Position numbers and translations under genes: made by a program. Under the pieces are notes generated by a model. It was not told the DNA's origin. It made no database searches and saw nothing but the letters and a program-made list of their open reading frames with translations. Source: Geosiphon pyriformis (lineage: Eukaryota > Glomeromycota > Glomeromycetes > Archaeosporales > Geosiphonaceae). From it: a stretch of DNA of 64,000 bases. The DNA lies in NCBI GenBank assembly GCA_016748015.1, contig JAAOMT010000697.1, positions 1,243,281 through 1,307,280 of the forward strand, read 5' to 3'. Positions 22,885-35,630 of this stretch are shown one piece after another; the first letter of the stretch is position 1; every line of letters starts with the position of its first letter.

Positions 22885-23721
22885 ATTATTTCAGTCTGTC
22901 AATAAAATGTCGAATTCTTTGTTTGTTTTATTTCTATGCTTAAAATCAATAAGAACATATTTATACTCTTTAAAATTATTTGAATTATAAACAATATTTG
23001 ATAAACAAATGTCACAATAAATATAACCAAATTGATGAAATCTTTTTAGTTCTATAAGCAAACTGCATGTCATCACATATGTTGTTTACTAGTCTTTTGG
23101 TGGGTGTTTAATGCCACATGTTTTCAGTTTGATTATATATTCCTCTGGCCAATCTGCTTCAAAGATTGGTCTTTCTAAGACCTAAATGAATCCATACTAA
23201 TTTTTGGCATGCTTGTACATAAGTTTTAAATGTATTGACACAATTGTTCTTTTTCTCAAAGTCATAGAGTTCACTGGCTAATATAACTTTCTTGACATAG
23301 TCTTCAAAGAAAATAATTGTAGAATTTCTGAGTTGTAGTGATTTATTGAGAGAAATTACTTTAATAGAGAAGGCATTCTTGATGATTATGGTTTTAAAAA
23401 TGCAAACAGTATTGATAATTATCTTGAAAACTGTGAATTAAATATTTACATTGTCTAGGTAAAGTTCTGTAAAGAGTGGAACTAATGTCTTGCTATTAAT
23501 TACAAAAAGCAAATAATATTTTTTGTTATAGCATAACAAATTAAAAGTTTAATATTACCAAAATATAATGAATTGAGTTTACTAAACTTGAATATAAGTT
23601 TTTTTTTGGCAGTTTCTAACTTGTTTTGTGCAGCCTTTATTTCATTTTTTATTACTTGTATATTCTTAACATATTCAAGAAGATTAAGTCTAGAATTTTT
23701 GTTGCTATTGGAGTTAAACAT
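22885..23721 (-). pseudogene. Protein kinase-like pseudogene with N-terminal coiled coil
   Basis: Minus-strand reading begins with MFNSNSNKNSRLNLLEYV (23,721) and a charged helix likely to form a coiled coil (KNEIKAAQNKLETAKKKL). A middle part follows in another frame (FFEDYVKKVILASELYDF, CQKLVWIHLGL), then ADWPEEYIIKLKTCGIKHPP (about 23,160) and LLIELKRFHQFGYIYCDICLSNI with YVLIDFKH. The last two are the catalytic-loop and DFG-equivalent segments of a divergent eukaryotic kinase, where relatives I recall have HCD and DFEH. His to Tyr and Glu to Lys are again C:G to T:A steps. At least two frameshifts; the N-lobe is not recognisable. Confidence 0.55.
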
Positions 23722-24408
23722 TAAAACAAAAACTAATAAACACTAAAAACAGCACACAAAATAATACATACGTCTCAGTTGCATTACTGGAAAATTTGAT
23801 TCAAAAATTAGAGTTACAGCAGAGAAATTCTAGATAACATATGGTTAATAAACTCACAGGTATAATTATATCTCCTTTGATTACAATTTTAGTAAACTCT
23901 ATTTCAAAAAGGACATGCTTGATCATAATGCTAATTTACTCTTTTATCTATTTTATTAAAATAGAGATAGTCATAAAGTTGTTAAAACTGACTATTGTCA
24001 AATAAGATAATATTGTCAATTATAAATAGATTAAGAACAGCTAATATGAAAATCAAGGTCATATTTTTGCTAAGTCTAAGTAATTAATCATGAAAAGCTT
24101 TGCAAAAAAAAGTGCATTAAGGAGGTTTAGCAACTGGCCAGCATAAGTTTGATAAAGTATCAAATGACTAAATAAGGTTTGCACATATGAACTTAGTGTT
24201 TTCAGATTTTATTGTTTAAATTATTAAAAACCAAAAAACTATCAACATTGATGTATAAATCTGTGTTAAAAATTACAATACTGTTGTATGGTCTTTTTGG
24301 AAAAAATTTGATTTCTACAAGTAAAACAACATTCAAAAATGTTAAAGTTGTAAAAAAGTAACACACATAAGTCAGAATTAGTACTCAAAGTTATAAACTC
24401 TGTTTCTA

Positions 24409-24765
24409 ATGTCTAAGTTACAAGTCATGAAATCGTTACCTATCTTGTTATTTCTATCAAAACATTTTGTAGTTTTTGCATTTGTGTCTTCCATTCATTT
24501 TTTTCTAATTTTAATTATTTGCTTCTTCCAACTCTTTTTTTTCTTTTACCTTTTCCTTTGCTTTTCATCTACATTTTTTTTTTCTCTCAGATTCTTCTTT
24601 AATTTTTTTAACCTATTTTTTTTCTCACTCTTCATAAACTTCTTTAGCTTTTCAGTGTATTTTTTATACTTAGTCTTAGCTTTTTTCAATACTTGTTTAA
24701 TATCTTTAATGCTCTCTATGGTGTTTTGTGTGTTGGGATGATATAGCTTAATATATGTTTGATTT
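24409..24765 (-). pseudogene. Lys-rich coiled-coil ORF fragment
   Basis: The minus strand reads SIKDIKQVLKKAKTKYKKY, KLKKFMKSEKKNRLKKLKK and EKKNVDEKQRKR before a stop near 24,550, then continues lysine-rich. It is very likely a coiled coil. It could be the 5' exon of the kinase-like pseudogene that ends at 22.9 kb or a separate gene. The plus-strand ORF over the same bases is its Phe-rich shadow. Confidence 0.35.
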
Positions 24766-25149
24766 GTGTCAGATCTGTATAAATTTATGTCCTATGTTCT
24801 ATAATTGTTATTTTATTGTGCAATATTTATTAATATATTTATTAAAATATAATTGTTTGTTATTATTTTTTATATATTTTAACATTAAATATAAATCATT
24901 TTTTATTATAAAATAAAGACTTTAAAATATTGTGGAATAATTTTAAATTTAGATTAAGTATATATTATTTGGAATTTGGCCAACTTCCAAACTTATAAGA
25001 TTAGATTATAGAAATTTTAAAATAAAATAAAATTAGAATATTAAATATTTGGACAAAATTCAGACCAAGTAATTTTTAAAAAAATCTAAATTTTTTTGGT
25101 TTTTGTAATTTTTTGATAAAAATTGATAGTCTCTAAGATATTTTGTTAC

Positions 25150-26840
25150 ATATTAATTTTTTCTTATAACAAAATACAAGTTGGTATTGTGTATTTAATT
25201 TGCTATCTTTGTTGTTTTTAAATAGAATTTAAATACTTTTTTCTTATTTTTTGTTGTTTTTTATCTATTTAGATAACACTATTTAAGATATTATTATGCT
25301 TTTTTATGTCTTATTTTTGCAGCTTTTAAATATAGTTTTTATGTTTTTTATTATTTTTTATCATTTTTTATTTATTATTATAACAAATTGCAAGATTTTG
25401 CTGTATATTTTTATTATTTACTTCTGTTATTATTAAAAAAAGTTCAAATGCTTTAATTATATCTTAAACAATTTTTTTTGAATTATTGTTATTTTATAAA
25501 ATTGGCACTTTTTAAGAAAATTTTTGATATTTGTTGTTTCTAAAATTTTAGAAATACTTTTATTAATTTAAGCTTTGTTTTAATTTTATATACTAAAGAG
25601 AACCCAAGTAAAATATAGTGAATAGAGGTTTTTATAGTGTTATTACTTAAATAAACAAAATATTTTTTGGTGTTTTTTTATTGCTCTTAAGATATTATTT
25701 TATTGTGTTAACAATTTTTAAATAATTATTAAGCAACAAACTTTTTTTTGATGATATTAAATGGTTTTTTAATTATATTAAAGAGTTTTCATAATTGAAA
25801 TTAATCTGTTAAAATTGAAATTACTGAATGTTTTCTCAGATTCAATGTTTTTTTAAAAAGAAAAACTGAATTGCCATTCAATTTCGTTAAGACAATTAAT
25901 TATTTCAATTATAGATAGGCAATTTTGTAATAATTTATTTTAACATTCAGTGTAAAATTGAACATATTTGACAGAAGTTTTTAAATTGGGTTTTTTTTGA
26001 GTTATTTTCAATAATAAAGAATATCTACTTAATAGCTTTTATAAAAGCACTTTCAGTATATATGTATCAAATTTTTTATTTTATATATATTGAGAATTCT
26101 TAAAGCACTGTAGTTCAATATATGTTAATTGTTTATAAATCAACAAAACTTTTACAATAAGTTTTTCTAATTTTAAAAAGGCCAAGATTCACAATTTTTA
26201 TAGAATTATAGTGAACTATAATATTTAAAGAATTCTTTTTAGAAAATTCAAAAATCAAATAGTTAAATAATATCTTCTGCTTTTTAATTATATATTTTTT
26301 ACTTACTAAATCTCTATGAATAACATTTTTTTATGAAGGCAGAAAATCTTCCAGGTTAGCTTTTTTGCAAGCCATAATTTTTTTACAATTTTTATTTTAG
26401 AGAAGTTTGATTTAAGATATTTATTTATAGTTTTTCTTTTTGTATATTTTAAAACAAATATGTAGTCCTTTCGACCATTTGTTGCAATCCAAAAACTTTT
26501 TTTAATATTTTAGAAGGAGTTTGTATTTGATAACTTAAAAATTATCTTTTCCTAGAGTTTTTGTGACACTATAAAACTTCATAATAAGTCAGACTTCTTA
26601 AAAATTGCATCTTTATAAAATGAAGATTTATTTTGAGAGTTATATTTTATAGCAAATATATTTGAAAGTGATCATATGAATGTGAGTTTATATTTCTTTA
26701 ATAAATTCTGTCAACTCAGATATTACATTTTTCAAAAATTGTTTTAACTGTTTCAATACAAATCGCAAATCTTATCAACTTGGCACTAGAAGTCTTAAAA
26801 ATAGTTTAGTAATATTTATCCATATCTTTTTATAAATATG
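25150..26840 (-). pseudogene. Protein kinase with C-terminal Sel1-like repeats, heavily eroded (relic B)
   Basis: The minus strand, read from 26.84 kb down, gives a fading kinase. An F-x-x-VTKTLGKDNF stretch (about 26,570) corresponds to the hinge strand region. NGRKDYIFVLKYTKRKTINKYL lies at about 26,490, and KNVIHRDLVSKKYIIKKQKI at 26,325-26,270 is the catalytic loop (HRD intact). The DFG region is no longer readable. From 25,650 to 25,150 eroded Sel1 units follow (AFELFLIITE, QNLAICYNNK, KKYLNSI) at roughly 108-base spacing. Kinase first and Sel1 repeats last is the order seen in the 43-45 kb gene, opposite to paralogues A and E. Confidence 0.55.
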
Positions 26841-27549
26841 TATTAAAAAATTTAAATCTACATTTAAAAAAGCTTTAAGGCTTAAAATTTCTATAAAATC
26901 TTAATTTTAATTTTCTAAAAATTTTGTTAATTATTTTAACTCATGTTTATTTATTAAAAAAAAGAATCAAAAGATTTTTAATTATTTATTAAGCCATACA
27001 AAAATAGATCCTAAATTTTAATTTTTTAAAAATTTTAAAATATTTTTATTCTATTTAAATTCACAAATCTTATAAAGTAATTTAATAAAATTTTATATTA
27101 ATTATCAACATAAATTGTCAATTGATTCATAAATTTTATTATATTTTAAGTTTTAATGAAAGCCTTGAAAATTTTAAACATAGATTATAATATTTTAAAT
27201 ATTATAAAACACTAAATATTTTAACTGAGACTGAAAATTTTTAAAATAATTTTTTTGATATAAATCATTATCAAAAAAGTACTATAATTGAAATAAAAAA
27301 TATTATAACCAGTTTTTTTTGTTAAACTCTTATAAAAAATAATGTTATTTTAAGTGAATAAAAAATTTAAACTATTTAACTTGTGTCTTTAAGAAATTAA
27401 AATAAATAAAAATAACTTTTATATATTTTTTTAAATATTTGTATATAATTTTTTAATTAATAAATGAAATAGTAATATTATATATTGTAAAGTTTTAAAT
27501 TACAAGTTTAAATAAATAGTGCTATTTTTTTTACATACTTTATTAAATT

Positions 27550-27767
27550 AAATCAAACATTGTGCAAGATATTTTCCCCTCCATAAATTTTTTCGAAACC
27601 TTTTTCTATGTTTCTTTTGACTATGTTTTAAAGATTCTAATAAAATTTAAGTTAAGAAAGTTAGATGGCTAATCAATTACTTTAGAAAAATTACTAAAAA
27701 GAATTTTTAGCTTTATGATAAATGTGATTCAAATTGTTATGATGTTGGGATTGTCAAAATTTTTTGA
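27550..27767 (-). pseudogene. Tc1/mariner-type transposase fragment
   Basis: The minus strand reads FDNPNIIT (27,757) and, 25 residues later, VID-stop-PSNFLNLNFI (27,680-27,640). This has the spacing and wording of the Tc1/mariner catalytic region: an Asp-Asn block, then W-P-S-N-S-P-D-L-N-P-I. The changes (Trp to stop, Ser-Pro-Asp to Phe-Leu-Asn, Pro to Phe) are mostly C:G to T:A. Only about 70 codons can be read. No terminal inverted repeats were found. Confidence 0.5.
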
Positions 27768-27799
27768 ATTATCTGATTTAACTGAATTTAAATTAGAAA

Positions 27800-29600
27800 A
27801 AGCATAGCAAATCTAGATGATATGAATTTTTATTCAAATACTTTTTTTACATATTTTATGTTGTTTATTTTTAATACTAATGAATAAATAATAATATCTT
27901 AATTAATTAATAACTTTTTATTTATTCAATCTTATAATTTGCTAGTAAATTAAATAGTGCTTAATTAAAGAGCATATTAAATTAGGATAAGTTTTTTTAA
28001 TATTTTTTATATTTAATATTTGTCTCAATTATGATTTATTATGCATTATAGTGCTTTAATTTCGACTGCTATAACAAAAGAATTTTTATACATGATTTTC
28101 CAGCCATGAGGAGTTAATTTGTGTATCAGTTTTTTGATTTTTTTAGTCTTAAACTTTGGCTAACTAAATAAGCTCTTGTACTGATTTAATAAATTTTAAA
28201 ATTTCGTCTCTAAAGAAAATTTTATTTATATCACAAATATAATGTTAATTATTTAAAATAACATAGCTTATGAAAAATATTAGGAGAAAAAAACAGTCAT
28301 TTTAAATACTTTTTACAATTTCGCAAAGTTTAAGAATGGTTTCACAGATTTTTTATATTTTTAATTAAAATTAGAATTTTTGCTAAAATTGTATTATTAT
28401 AAATTGAAGTAACAAGCTAACAGATAACCAAAATAATTTAAAAAAAAATTAATAAAATAAATGCATTAAACTAAAATGAACTAATAATCATAAAAATTAT
28501 TTGTTTTCAAAACTGTTTTAAATATTAAACTTTTATGCAAAAAATTACTATAATACAAGTTTATAATATTAATCTCTGTATTATTATACCCAAAATTTTG
28601 AATATATTTCTTTTATCAAATTTAGAAAGTACCAAGAATAATTTGAGCATTAAAAAAATCACATTTGCATAAATAAATAAAAATCTATAATTAATTAAAA
28701 TGAAACTTAATTTAAAAGATTTAGATATTAGATTTTATATGACAATAAAACTCTTATCTATTTGATCCAAAAATTATTATGTGTAATCAGTTTTGACAAT
28801 AATATTCTAAGATATATTAAAGTCACTTGAGCATTGATAACTCTTAAGTAATAAATCAAAATTTTCACATATTTATGATAAAAATATATTAAATGACCAG
28901 ACTAAACATGATTTTTAGCAAGTACTTTTACTCATTATTTTTTTTTGAAAATGCTTAATTTTTCATTCACAGTTAATCAAATTAATACATTTTGATAGTA
29001 AGAGCAAAAAGTTTTTGATTTACATGATAAAAAAGTATATTAAGTATGCTCAATATTGTCTAAATTTTAATATTTAAATTTGAACTTGTGTAAAAAAAAT
29101 TTTAAGAATATTTAACTAGTGGTTTAAAAATAAAGTTATTATTGCTTGGACTTAAGCTAATATTAGCAATTCTTAAAGTTATTACTGAACTATTATTATT
29201 TAAAAATATTTATATTAATTATAATAGTTTAGTATATATTAGATTTCTTAAATATTTTATATTAATTATTTCAAATTTCTGAATTAAATTTCAATAGGCT
29301 TAAACAATAAACAGTAAATAACAAGAGTTTATCAAAATTGGCAATGGGTGAACAATTTTTTTATATAGATTAGATAAATATAGAAAAGATAATTAACAAA
29401 TATGGCTACCTTTTCTTGCTTTTCACTTTTGTAAGAAATCTTAAACTAAAACTACCTCTTCCTGCTTTTTATTCTTGTAAAAAATCTTAAACTACCTTTC
29501 TTCCACTCTTTATTCTTATAAGACATAAATAACAGACTAACAATTATCAATTTCTTACCACCTAATTCTAAAATTTAATTCAGTTATTTGATGATTGATT
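27800..29600. other. AT-rich spacer
   Basis: No supported gene. Two CCTTTTCTTGCTTTT/CCTCTTCCTGCTTTT-like blocks (29,410 and 29,455) form a short local duplication. Otherwise nothing is assignable. Confidence 0.5.
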
Positions 29601-29632
29601 GTTCATAAATTTCTATTTCATATTCATTAGCT

Positions 29633-29992
29633 ATTTGAATATTGAATTGTGAATTACTAGTGAGCATGGCAATTCAAATATTGAGATGCAAATTATTGGT
29701 AAATGATAGTTATTCAAATGTTGAGTTGCAAATTATTGATGGGTGATGATTATTTAAATGTTAAATTTGCACATTTTTGATGACTAGTAGTTATTTGAAT
29801 GTTAAGTTGTGAAATATTGGTGAATAGTTATATTCAAATGTTGAATCACAAATTATTGATGAGTGATAATTATTTGAATGTTAAATTCATGCATTTTTGT
29901 TGGGTGATGGTCATTCAAATATTGAGTTGTAAATTATTGGCAAGTGGTGGTTATTTCACTTTTGAATTTGCAAATTATTGGTAGGCAGTGAT
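29633..29992 (+). repeat. Minisatellite, 40-base period, nine units
   Basis: The anchor ATTCAAAT/ATTTGAAT occurs at 29,633, 29,672, 29,712, 29,752, 29,793, 29,832, 29,872, 29,913 and 29,953 (last one degraded), i.e. spacing 39-41. Units tend to alternate between TTGAGTTGCAAATTATTG and TTAAATTTGCACATTTTTG types, suggesting an 80-base higher-order unit. Confidence 0.8.
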
Positions 29993-30127
29993 TATCAGTC
30001 AATTGTTGGTATTAAATTAGAGTTAAGCTCAATAGAATTTTTTTTTTCTGTCAATTTTGCCAAGTCTGTTCTATTAGCTGTGGTTTTACTAAATAGTAGA
30101 TAGAAATAATTTAACCTATAATGCACA

Positions 30128-30395
30128 TTAATAACTATAAGTGAAAACAAACATTTAGCTGGAATACAACAAGTACAGAGATTAAATAACAATTTATGTC
30201 ATTGACTATAAGTAAAAGCAAACATTCAGCAAAATGGATATATGCACAAAGGTATAACAATTCATGTTATTGATCATCAGTAGAAGCAGACATTCAGCAG
30301 AATGTATATACACAGAGATATAACAATTCATGTTATAGATTGTAAATAAAAACAGACATTTGGCAGAATGGGTGCATGCACAATGGTTAGAAAAC
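30128..30395 (+). repeat. Minisatellite, about 68-base period, four units
   Basis: The anchor ACATTYAGC/ACATTTGGC occurs at 30,151, 30,222, 30,290 and 30,356 (spacing 71, 68, 66). Each unit also has AAGCA before it and TTATGTTATTG-like text after it. It lies only about 135 bases after the 40-base minisatellite but is a different sequence. Confidence 0.75.
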
Positions 30396-30399
30396 ATTA

Positions 30400-31730
30400 C
30401 ATTTGGCAATATAAAGGAGTTAAAAATTCTGTACTTGGTTGAGTTTCTTTGGTTAAGATTGGAGTTTTTTTTGGTAAAGAATGTCTTCTTTCCTCATCTA
30501 ATACTTAGAGTTAAAAAAGATATGTCAGCACTCTTACTTGTATTGTTCTTGGAAATCTGGAGATGAGAATAAACATCTCTTAGATTTTTTTAGTGTTTTT
30601 TAAATTTGTGAGTCATGAGTAGTGAGTTGTTAATCATATTGGTTATAGTTATTAGGTTTGTGAATTGGTGAATGCTAGTAATTCATTGCCAATAAAGATA
30701 AGTTTAATTCCATATAGAATAAAATTTTGCTTAAAAGCAAAAAACACTTTTTTATATATGTTACTGCTTCTAAGTTGTTGATTTTGAGATCAAAAATTAC
30801 ATGTTTGTTTTTCACATAAAAACACAAAAACAAGAATACAAAAATACAAAAATACAAAGATGGAATTAACTAATATATAGTAATTAAAAACAAAGCATTA
30901 CTTTTTGAAACTTTGGTACTTTCTGGAAATTTTTTATATTATTATGCAGATTCTCATGACTAATACAATATTAAGCAAATACTTATGACTTATTTTTTTG
31001 ACTTTGTTATCCTAAAATGGCTAAATACAATCAGTATAAAAATCAAATTTACATTTCTCTTAAAACTGTGGGATTTATTATAACATTTAATTTAACTCTT
31101 CTCTTTGTCTAAAAAAACAATATAAATAGTCACAGATGAATTAATTATTAAGAACATGACATCCATATCTTGTATTCAAAAAAAATTAATATACTAGACT
31201 GAATAATATAAAAAAAATAGAAAACCACTGGGTGTAGCCAATACACGTACTTTCTGTTGTAACACGGAATCTGGAAACATGATTGTTTACTTAAAACATA
31301 GTCTCCAAACATCTAAAAGATTTCAAAACAAGTTTAGTGTTCATTATTATTATATTTCGATCAAGATTATATTTTCAGTTTAGTTTTAACATTAGATACT
31401 AAAAAAAAATAGGAATTTAGCAATAAACAACAAATAACAAAGAATTGAAAAAGTATTAACAATCAACAAATAATTAACTATCTAATTTAAAGACTTGAAT
31501 AAAATTGAGTACATTATTTTAAATAAATTCTATTTTATGGAAGCATATTTCCCCCTTAATTTACATAACAGAAAGTTCAAATATTGGTAAATATTTACAT
31601 TTTTAGATGAATAATTGATTTAATTCACTTGATTTAATCCACTTAAACAGGCTTATTGTCAGCCCATTTACATAAATTAGTCAAAAAATTAGGCACAATA
31701 TGGAATTTTTAATTATTATAGATAATTCTT
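30400..31730. other. AT-rich spacer
   Basis: Short ORFs only, none with recognisable features. A CACAAAAACAAGAATAC/AAAATAC microrepeat occurs at about 30,826-30,860. No gene is claimed. Confidence 0.5.
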
Positions 31731-31739
31731 AAAAATTGT

Positions 31740-32170
31740 ATTTGGTAAATTATTATTCACAGTCAACCTAAATTTATAGAATTATTGAATATCTAGCATC
31801 TAAGATTTGTAATGAGGCTCTTATACTAAAAAAAAAAATATCTATGGTTTTGTCATCATTTGCCAGAAAACTATTTTAGATGTGATTAGTGGAAAGCATT
31901 TTGTAATAGAAAAGTATACATCTCAAAAAAAATTAGCAGATGCAAAGTAAACAAATCTGTTTATAAAAAAAGAAAAAATACAAGATGCTAGCATGTTATA
32001 ATATGGCAAGATATAAAATTCAATAATCTCAAAATTTGGATTTTCTACAAATGGTAAGTCTTTTATTTATTATATTCAAAAAGCTTTTAATCTAAAAATT
32101 TTTATTAATAATATGAAAATTAAAAATTGAGGGAGGAATCAGTTCTTTAAAATATAATATATTAGCATAT
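31740..32170 (+). pseudogene. C-terminal scrap of the Sel1/zinc-ribbon kinase family (relic C)
   Basis: RIIEYLASKICNEA (31,770-31,815) matches the kinase activation-segment end of paralogues A and E (VLEYLAPKICKGG, VLEYLVPEISKGN). Further on, GATGCTAG...GGATTTTCTACAAATGGTAAGT (31,985-32,065) aligns with the end of paralogue E, including the same exon end followed by GTAAGT. A shared trailing block GAGGAATCAG (32,133; E has GAAGGAATCGG) supports common descent. The front of this copy is not recognisable. Confidence 0.5.
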
Positions 32171-34320
32171 ATCTAATTTCATCTTTAAATCTCTTTTAAG
32201 AGAAGCTTTTTGAATAAAAGTTATTAAATATAAGGCATTTGCTTATCAATTTTATTTATGTACAAACACGTTTTGAAAACTTTATTCTTTTAAAACATTA
32301 TTTATACATATTTTTAATATCTACCTAAATTAACATTTCAATTGATCAAGCTTATTTAAACTTAAAATAATTTTTTTTCTTTTGGTTTAATACATTAAAT
32401 TTTATATTTTATATTTTACATTTTATAAATGAGTACATTTTAATAAAATTGTAGTTTTTAAATATAAGCTAAATATTGAAAGTATACAATTAAATTTATT
32501 TTTTGATTTGTTTCTATTTTATTTTTTAATAAAAAAACACATCAAATTAATATTAATATAGAGAATTTATGTATGTATTACAATAACTTTACTTTTATTT
32601 TTAATTAATTTTTTAATAATATTATATATATAAACTATTATAAACAAATTTTAATTTATATAAATATTAATAAAAATTTTTATAACTAACAAATTTTAAT
32701 TTATAATATTTTGAAATATTAAAATTTTGTTACTATAATAAATTATTATTATAAATTGATTTATAATATTGAATTCTAATTGTAATAACCAATTAAAAAA
32801 CTGAATTTTGATATGACACAAATAAATTATTAATACTTTTTCGAAAAAACAATTGCTTGAAAAAAATAATTGCTAATCAATTTTGTTTTTAATTATTTTT
32901 TATTTTCTTCTATTGTGATATTCATCTAAATTTTTGAAAAGCTTAAATAATTAACAAGGTAGAATAATTTTTTTAAATAATCAAGTTAACCTTAAAGATT
33001 CTAATTCCTTTTCTCAACTCCACTACATTTGATAAAAATGCCTTTGATTGCTTACTGGTCAAGTAACCAAGAGTTTTATTTTTTTTAACATATGCTAGAT
33101 CTTCTCTCCAAATCAAGTTAAGCAAAGTTTAAAAATGAAATAATATTATAGCTTTCTAATTAATTTAAAAATAAAAAAAATAACTGTATAATTTTTAATT
33201 AATTACAATGCTTAAAAATTATGTCATAATTTATTGGATCTTATTTTAAAAAATTGAAAGAGAACCAAGTTTATTTATATTTTTATTTAGAAAGTCTCAA
33301 ATAATAGAGCCTATAACTTTTTCGATTATGACAGTTGGATTTTATTCTATTTTAAATATTACAAGTAGAGAAAAATTAAAATTACAATGCATAGGTGCTA
33401 AGAAACTCAAGTTAATTATCTTTCTAAAACGAATAATTATTAGTAAATTTTGACATTTTTTTTAATAATTAAATCTTCTAATTAATATTTTTCTGGTTTT
33501 TTCTATCTTTTCGAATAAAAATTTTCCAATTGAAATTATTATTAATTTTTGGCTATATTAAACAGAACATAAAAATAAAGTTTTCAGTATTAGTCCATTT
33601 TAACTGAAAATATTTGAATATAGTTTAATTTTATTCTTTTGTAATAATAAGTAAAATTATGTTTATCTTCAGCATTATTAAAAAATTACTTTTCAACAAA
33701 TAGAGTAAAAAATATATAGAGAAATTTAAATTTAAAACTGTTTATTTTCATTTTTAAAAACTGATCTTTACAAAATATTAATAAATACTTATTAATTTAC
33801 ATTTCTTATTATATATTAACTATGACTAATCAGATATTAATATAATTTAATTGCAAAGAATTCAAAAAAAATTTGTCACCACTTTTTTTATCTAATTAAT
33901 TCTCACATTTTACAGGAGAAATTTGAAAATCCAAGTATTTTTTTCAAATAAACAGTAAATTTTTTTATATAATATAAAATGCATAAAACATTTATTTAAC
34001 TAGAAAAAATGTAGTAATAAATTCTTGATGCCTTTTCTAACAGTTTGAATAAAACATATTTTTTAATAAAGATTACAAACTTTATTTAAATAAATATTTT
34101 TTGAAATATAATATAAGTTTACTATGTTTATTAAATAATTTTTGTTTATACTTAAACATAATATATTATTTTGTTATTTTAAATATTAAATATTATATTT
34201 TTAAAATTTAAATTATTTTCTGTTATTAATTAAAATTTTGTTAAAAATTTGTTTAATATTACACTAACTTTTTAATAAAAAATTCAAATTTTATAATATA
34301 TCTTTTTTTATTATATAATA
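32170..34320. other. AT-rich spacer
   Basis: Extremely AT-rich. No coding pattern, array or RNA gene visible. Confidence 0.55.
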
Positions 34321-34325
34321 ACGAA

Positions 34326-34720
34326 AGCTTATGCTTAATTATATGTGATTAGCCACCCAAGCCAGCCATACTCTGAAGACTGACACAAATCCGAGATTAA
34401 AAACAAGCCCTTAACAAAACTAAAATTCAGATTAATTTTTTTGACAAAACCAATCTTATAAATTGCTATATCATTAAGCAAAAAAACCGAATCTCTAACA
34501 TCAGAAATTACAAAACCAGTATCATTAATTAGACCCCTTTGCTTACACTTTGCCAGATCAGATCTCTATGGGCCATGACCTAACTTTAAACAAGATCAAT
34601 AATATGTAAAGCAGCAACATCAACTTGACCAAACTTATAAACAGATTCAGAAAACCAATCTGCAAATAAATTGTTTTAATTAACAATATTTTCAATAATC
34701 TTCAAGTTTTGAGAACATTT
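34326..34720 (-). pseudogene. 5'-truncated LINE fragment: ORF2 C-terminus and 3' end
   Basis: Clearly less AT-rich than its flanks. The minus strand reads FADWFSESVYKF, VAALHIIDLV, MAHRDLIWQ, INDTGFVISDV, YKIGFVKKINLNF and VKGLFLIS. This has the layout of the extreme C-terminus of the 0.5-7.2 kb LINE (VFKDWFNKSVAIF, VYAKHWVFMEK, GLIPSDGF, FGFRKSC) but diverges, so it is probably a related family. It ends with GGGTGGCTAATCACATATAA, the 3'-terminal motif. Short 5'-truncated copies are typical of LINE insertion. Confidence 0.6.
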
Positions 34721-35174
34721 ATTAGTTAAATTTGAATTACAAAATTTATTTTTTGAAATGCAAACTGAAGTTTAGAGAAAACAGATAGTTATAAAAAAAT
34801 TTTTAATTACATTTTTTTGAATATTTGGAAATTTAATTTTCAATAAAAATAATAGAACAAAATTGGGTATTTCGAGTTTATTAGAAAAAAAAACTCTATT
34901 TTAAAAAATACTGCATAGAAAACATCTATTTTATTCAAAATTACTTTATCGAATATTAATTTTAGTGTATTTTTATTTCACTCTGTGTAAAAAACCAAAC
35001 ATTATCTAATATTTATCATTTTAATTAGTGAGATAAAACATGATCATATATTATAATTTTATTATCTGATATAAAATAGACTATAAAATATTCTGCCAAT
35101 GAAAATTTTCAAAATAAAATTTTACTTTTTAAAAAATATATGATTAAATTAAATAAAATTAAATTTAGTTATTT

Positions 35175-35630
35175 TTGATATAAAAAATTTCATATTCCTT
35201 GACAAAAAAATTTATTTGCTGATATTTTAAGCCAAGCAATATAACAGGTTTATAATCTATTTTTCTAAACAACAGCATTCTGGGAGAATTTTAAAATTTG
35301 CCAGACAATAAGATATTTCTCCAAAAGAGAGTCTACAATCTTGTTCATTATAAGTTCTATTTTTACCAACAAAATTGCTAAGTTTAGCATTTTTAGCTTT
35401 GTTATCTCTAAGAAAAACTTTTTTTTCCATCCAACTAATTATCTCTAAAGTCTCATAATTGTAAATTATATCTGTCAATGAGCTAACCAGCTTTTTTTAC
35501 TTTAATTCTGCTTATTGTTCCTTTATTATCACATAATTAATAAAAATTAGCTAGGGTAAATCTGGTTTGATTGTATTGAAGTAACAATTTAAACTTATTT
35601 CCAAGTTGATATTCAAAAGAAATATTTTTG
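35175..35630 (-). pseudogene. TLDc-domain protein fragment
   Basis: Minus-strand reading: FKLLLQYNQTRFTLANFY, LCDNKG and IKVKKAG (35,590-35,490), then in a second frame WMEKKVFLRDNKAKNAKLS, FVGKNRTYNEQD, LSFGE and ECCCLEK (35,430-35,258). A third frame gives FFVKEYEIFYI (35,215-35,180). The order F-K-L-L...F...LCD..G.T...IKVK..G, then KNAKLS...SFG, then F.V.EYE.F matches the TLDc fold, often paired with BTB in Glomeromycotina proteins. Two frameshifts and several stops; no BTB part could be read upstream. Confidence 0.5.

Noticed and set aside
24409-24741. 110-codon plus-strand ORF, Phe/Leu-rich, looks like a membrane protein
   Set aside because: It is the complement of a Lys/Glu-rich coiled-coil reading on the minus strand (AAA/GAA runs give TTT/TTC), which is the more plausible coding sense.
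30206-30566. Overlapping ORFs on both strands with Cys-rich repeats
   Set aside because: They translate the 68-base minisatellite; the repeated HSAECL/CTHSAKC text is a by-product of the DNA repeat, not a cysteine-rich protein.
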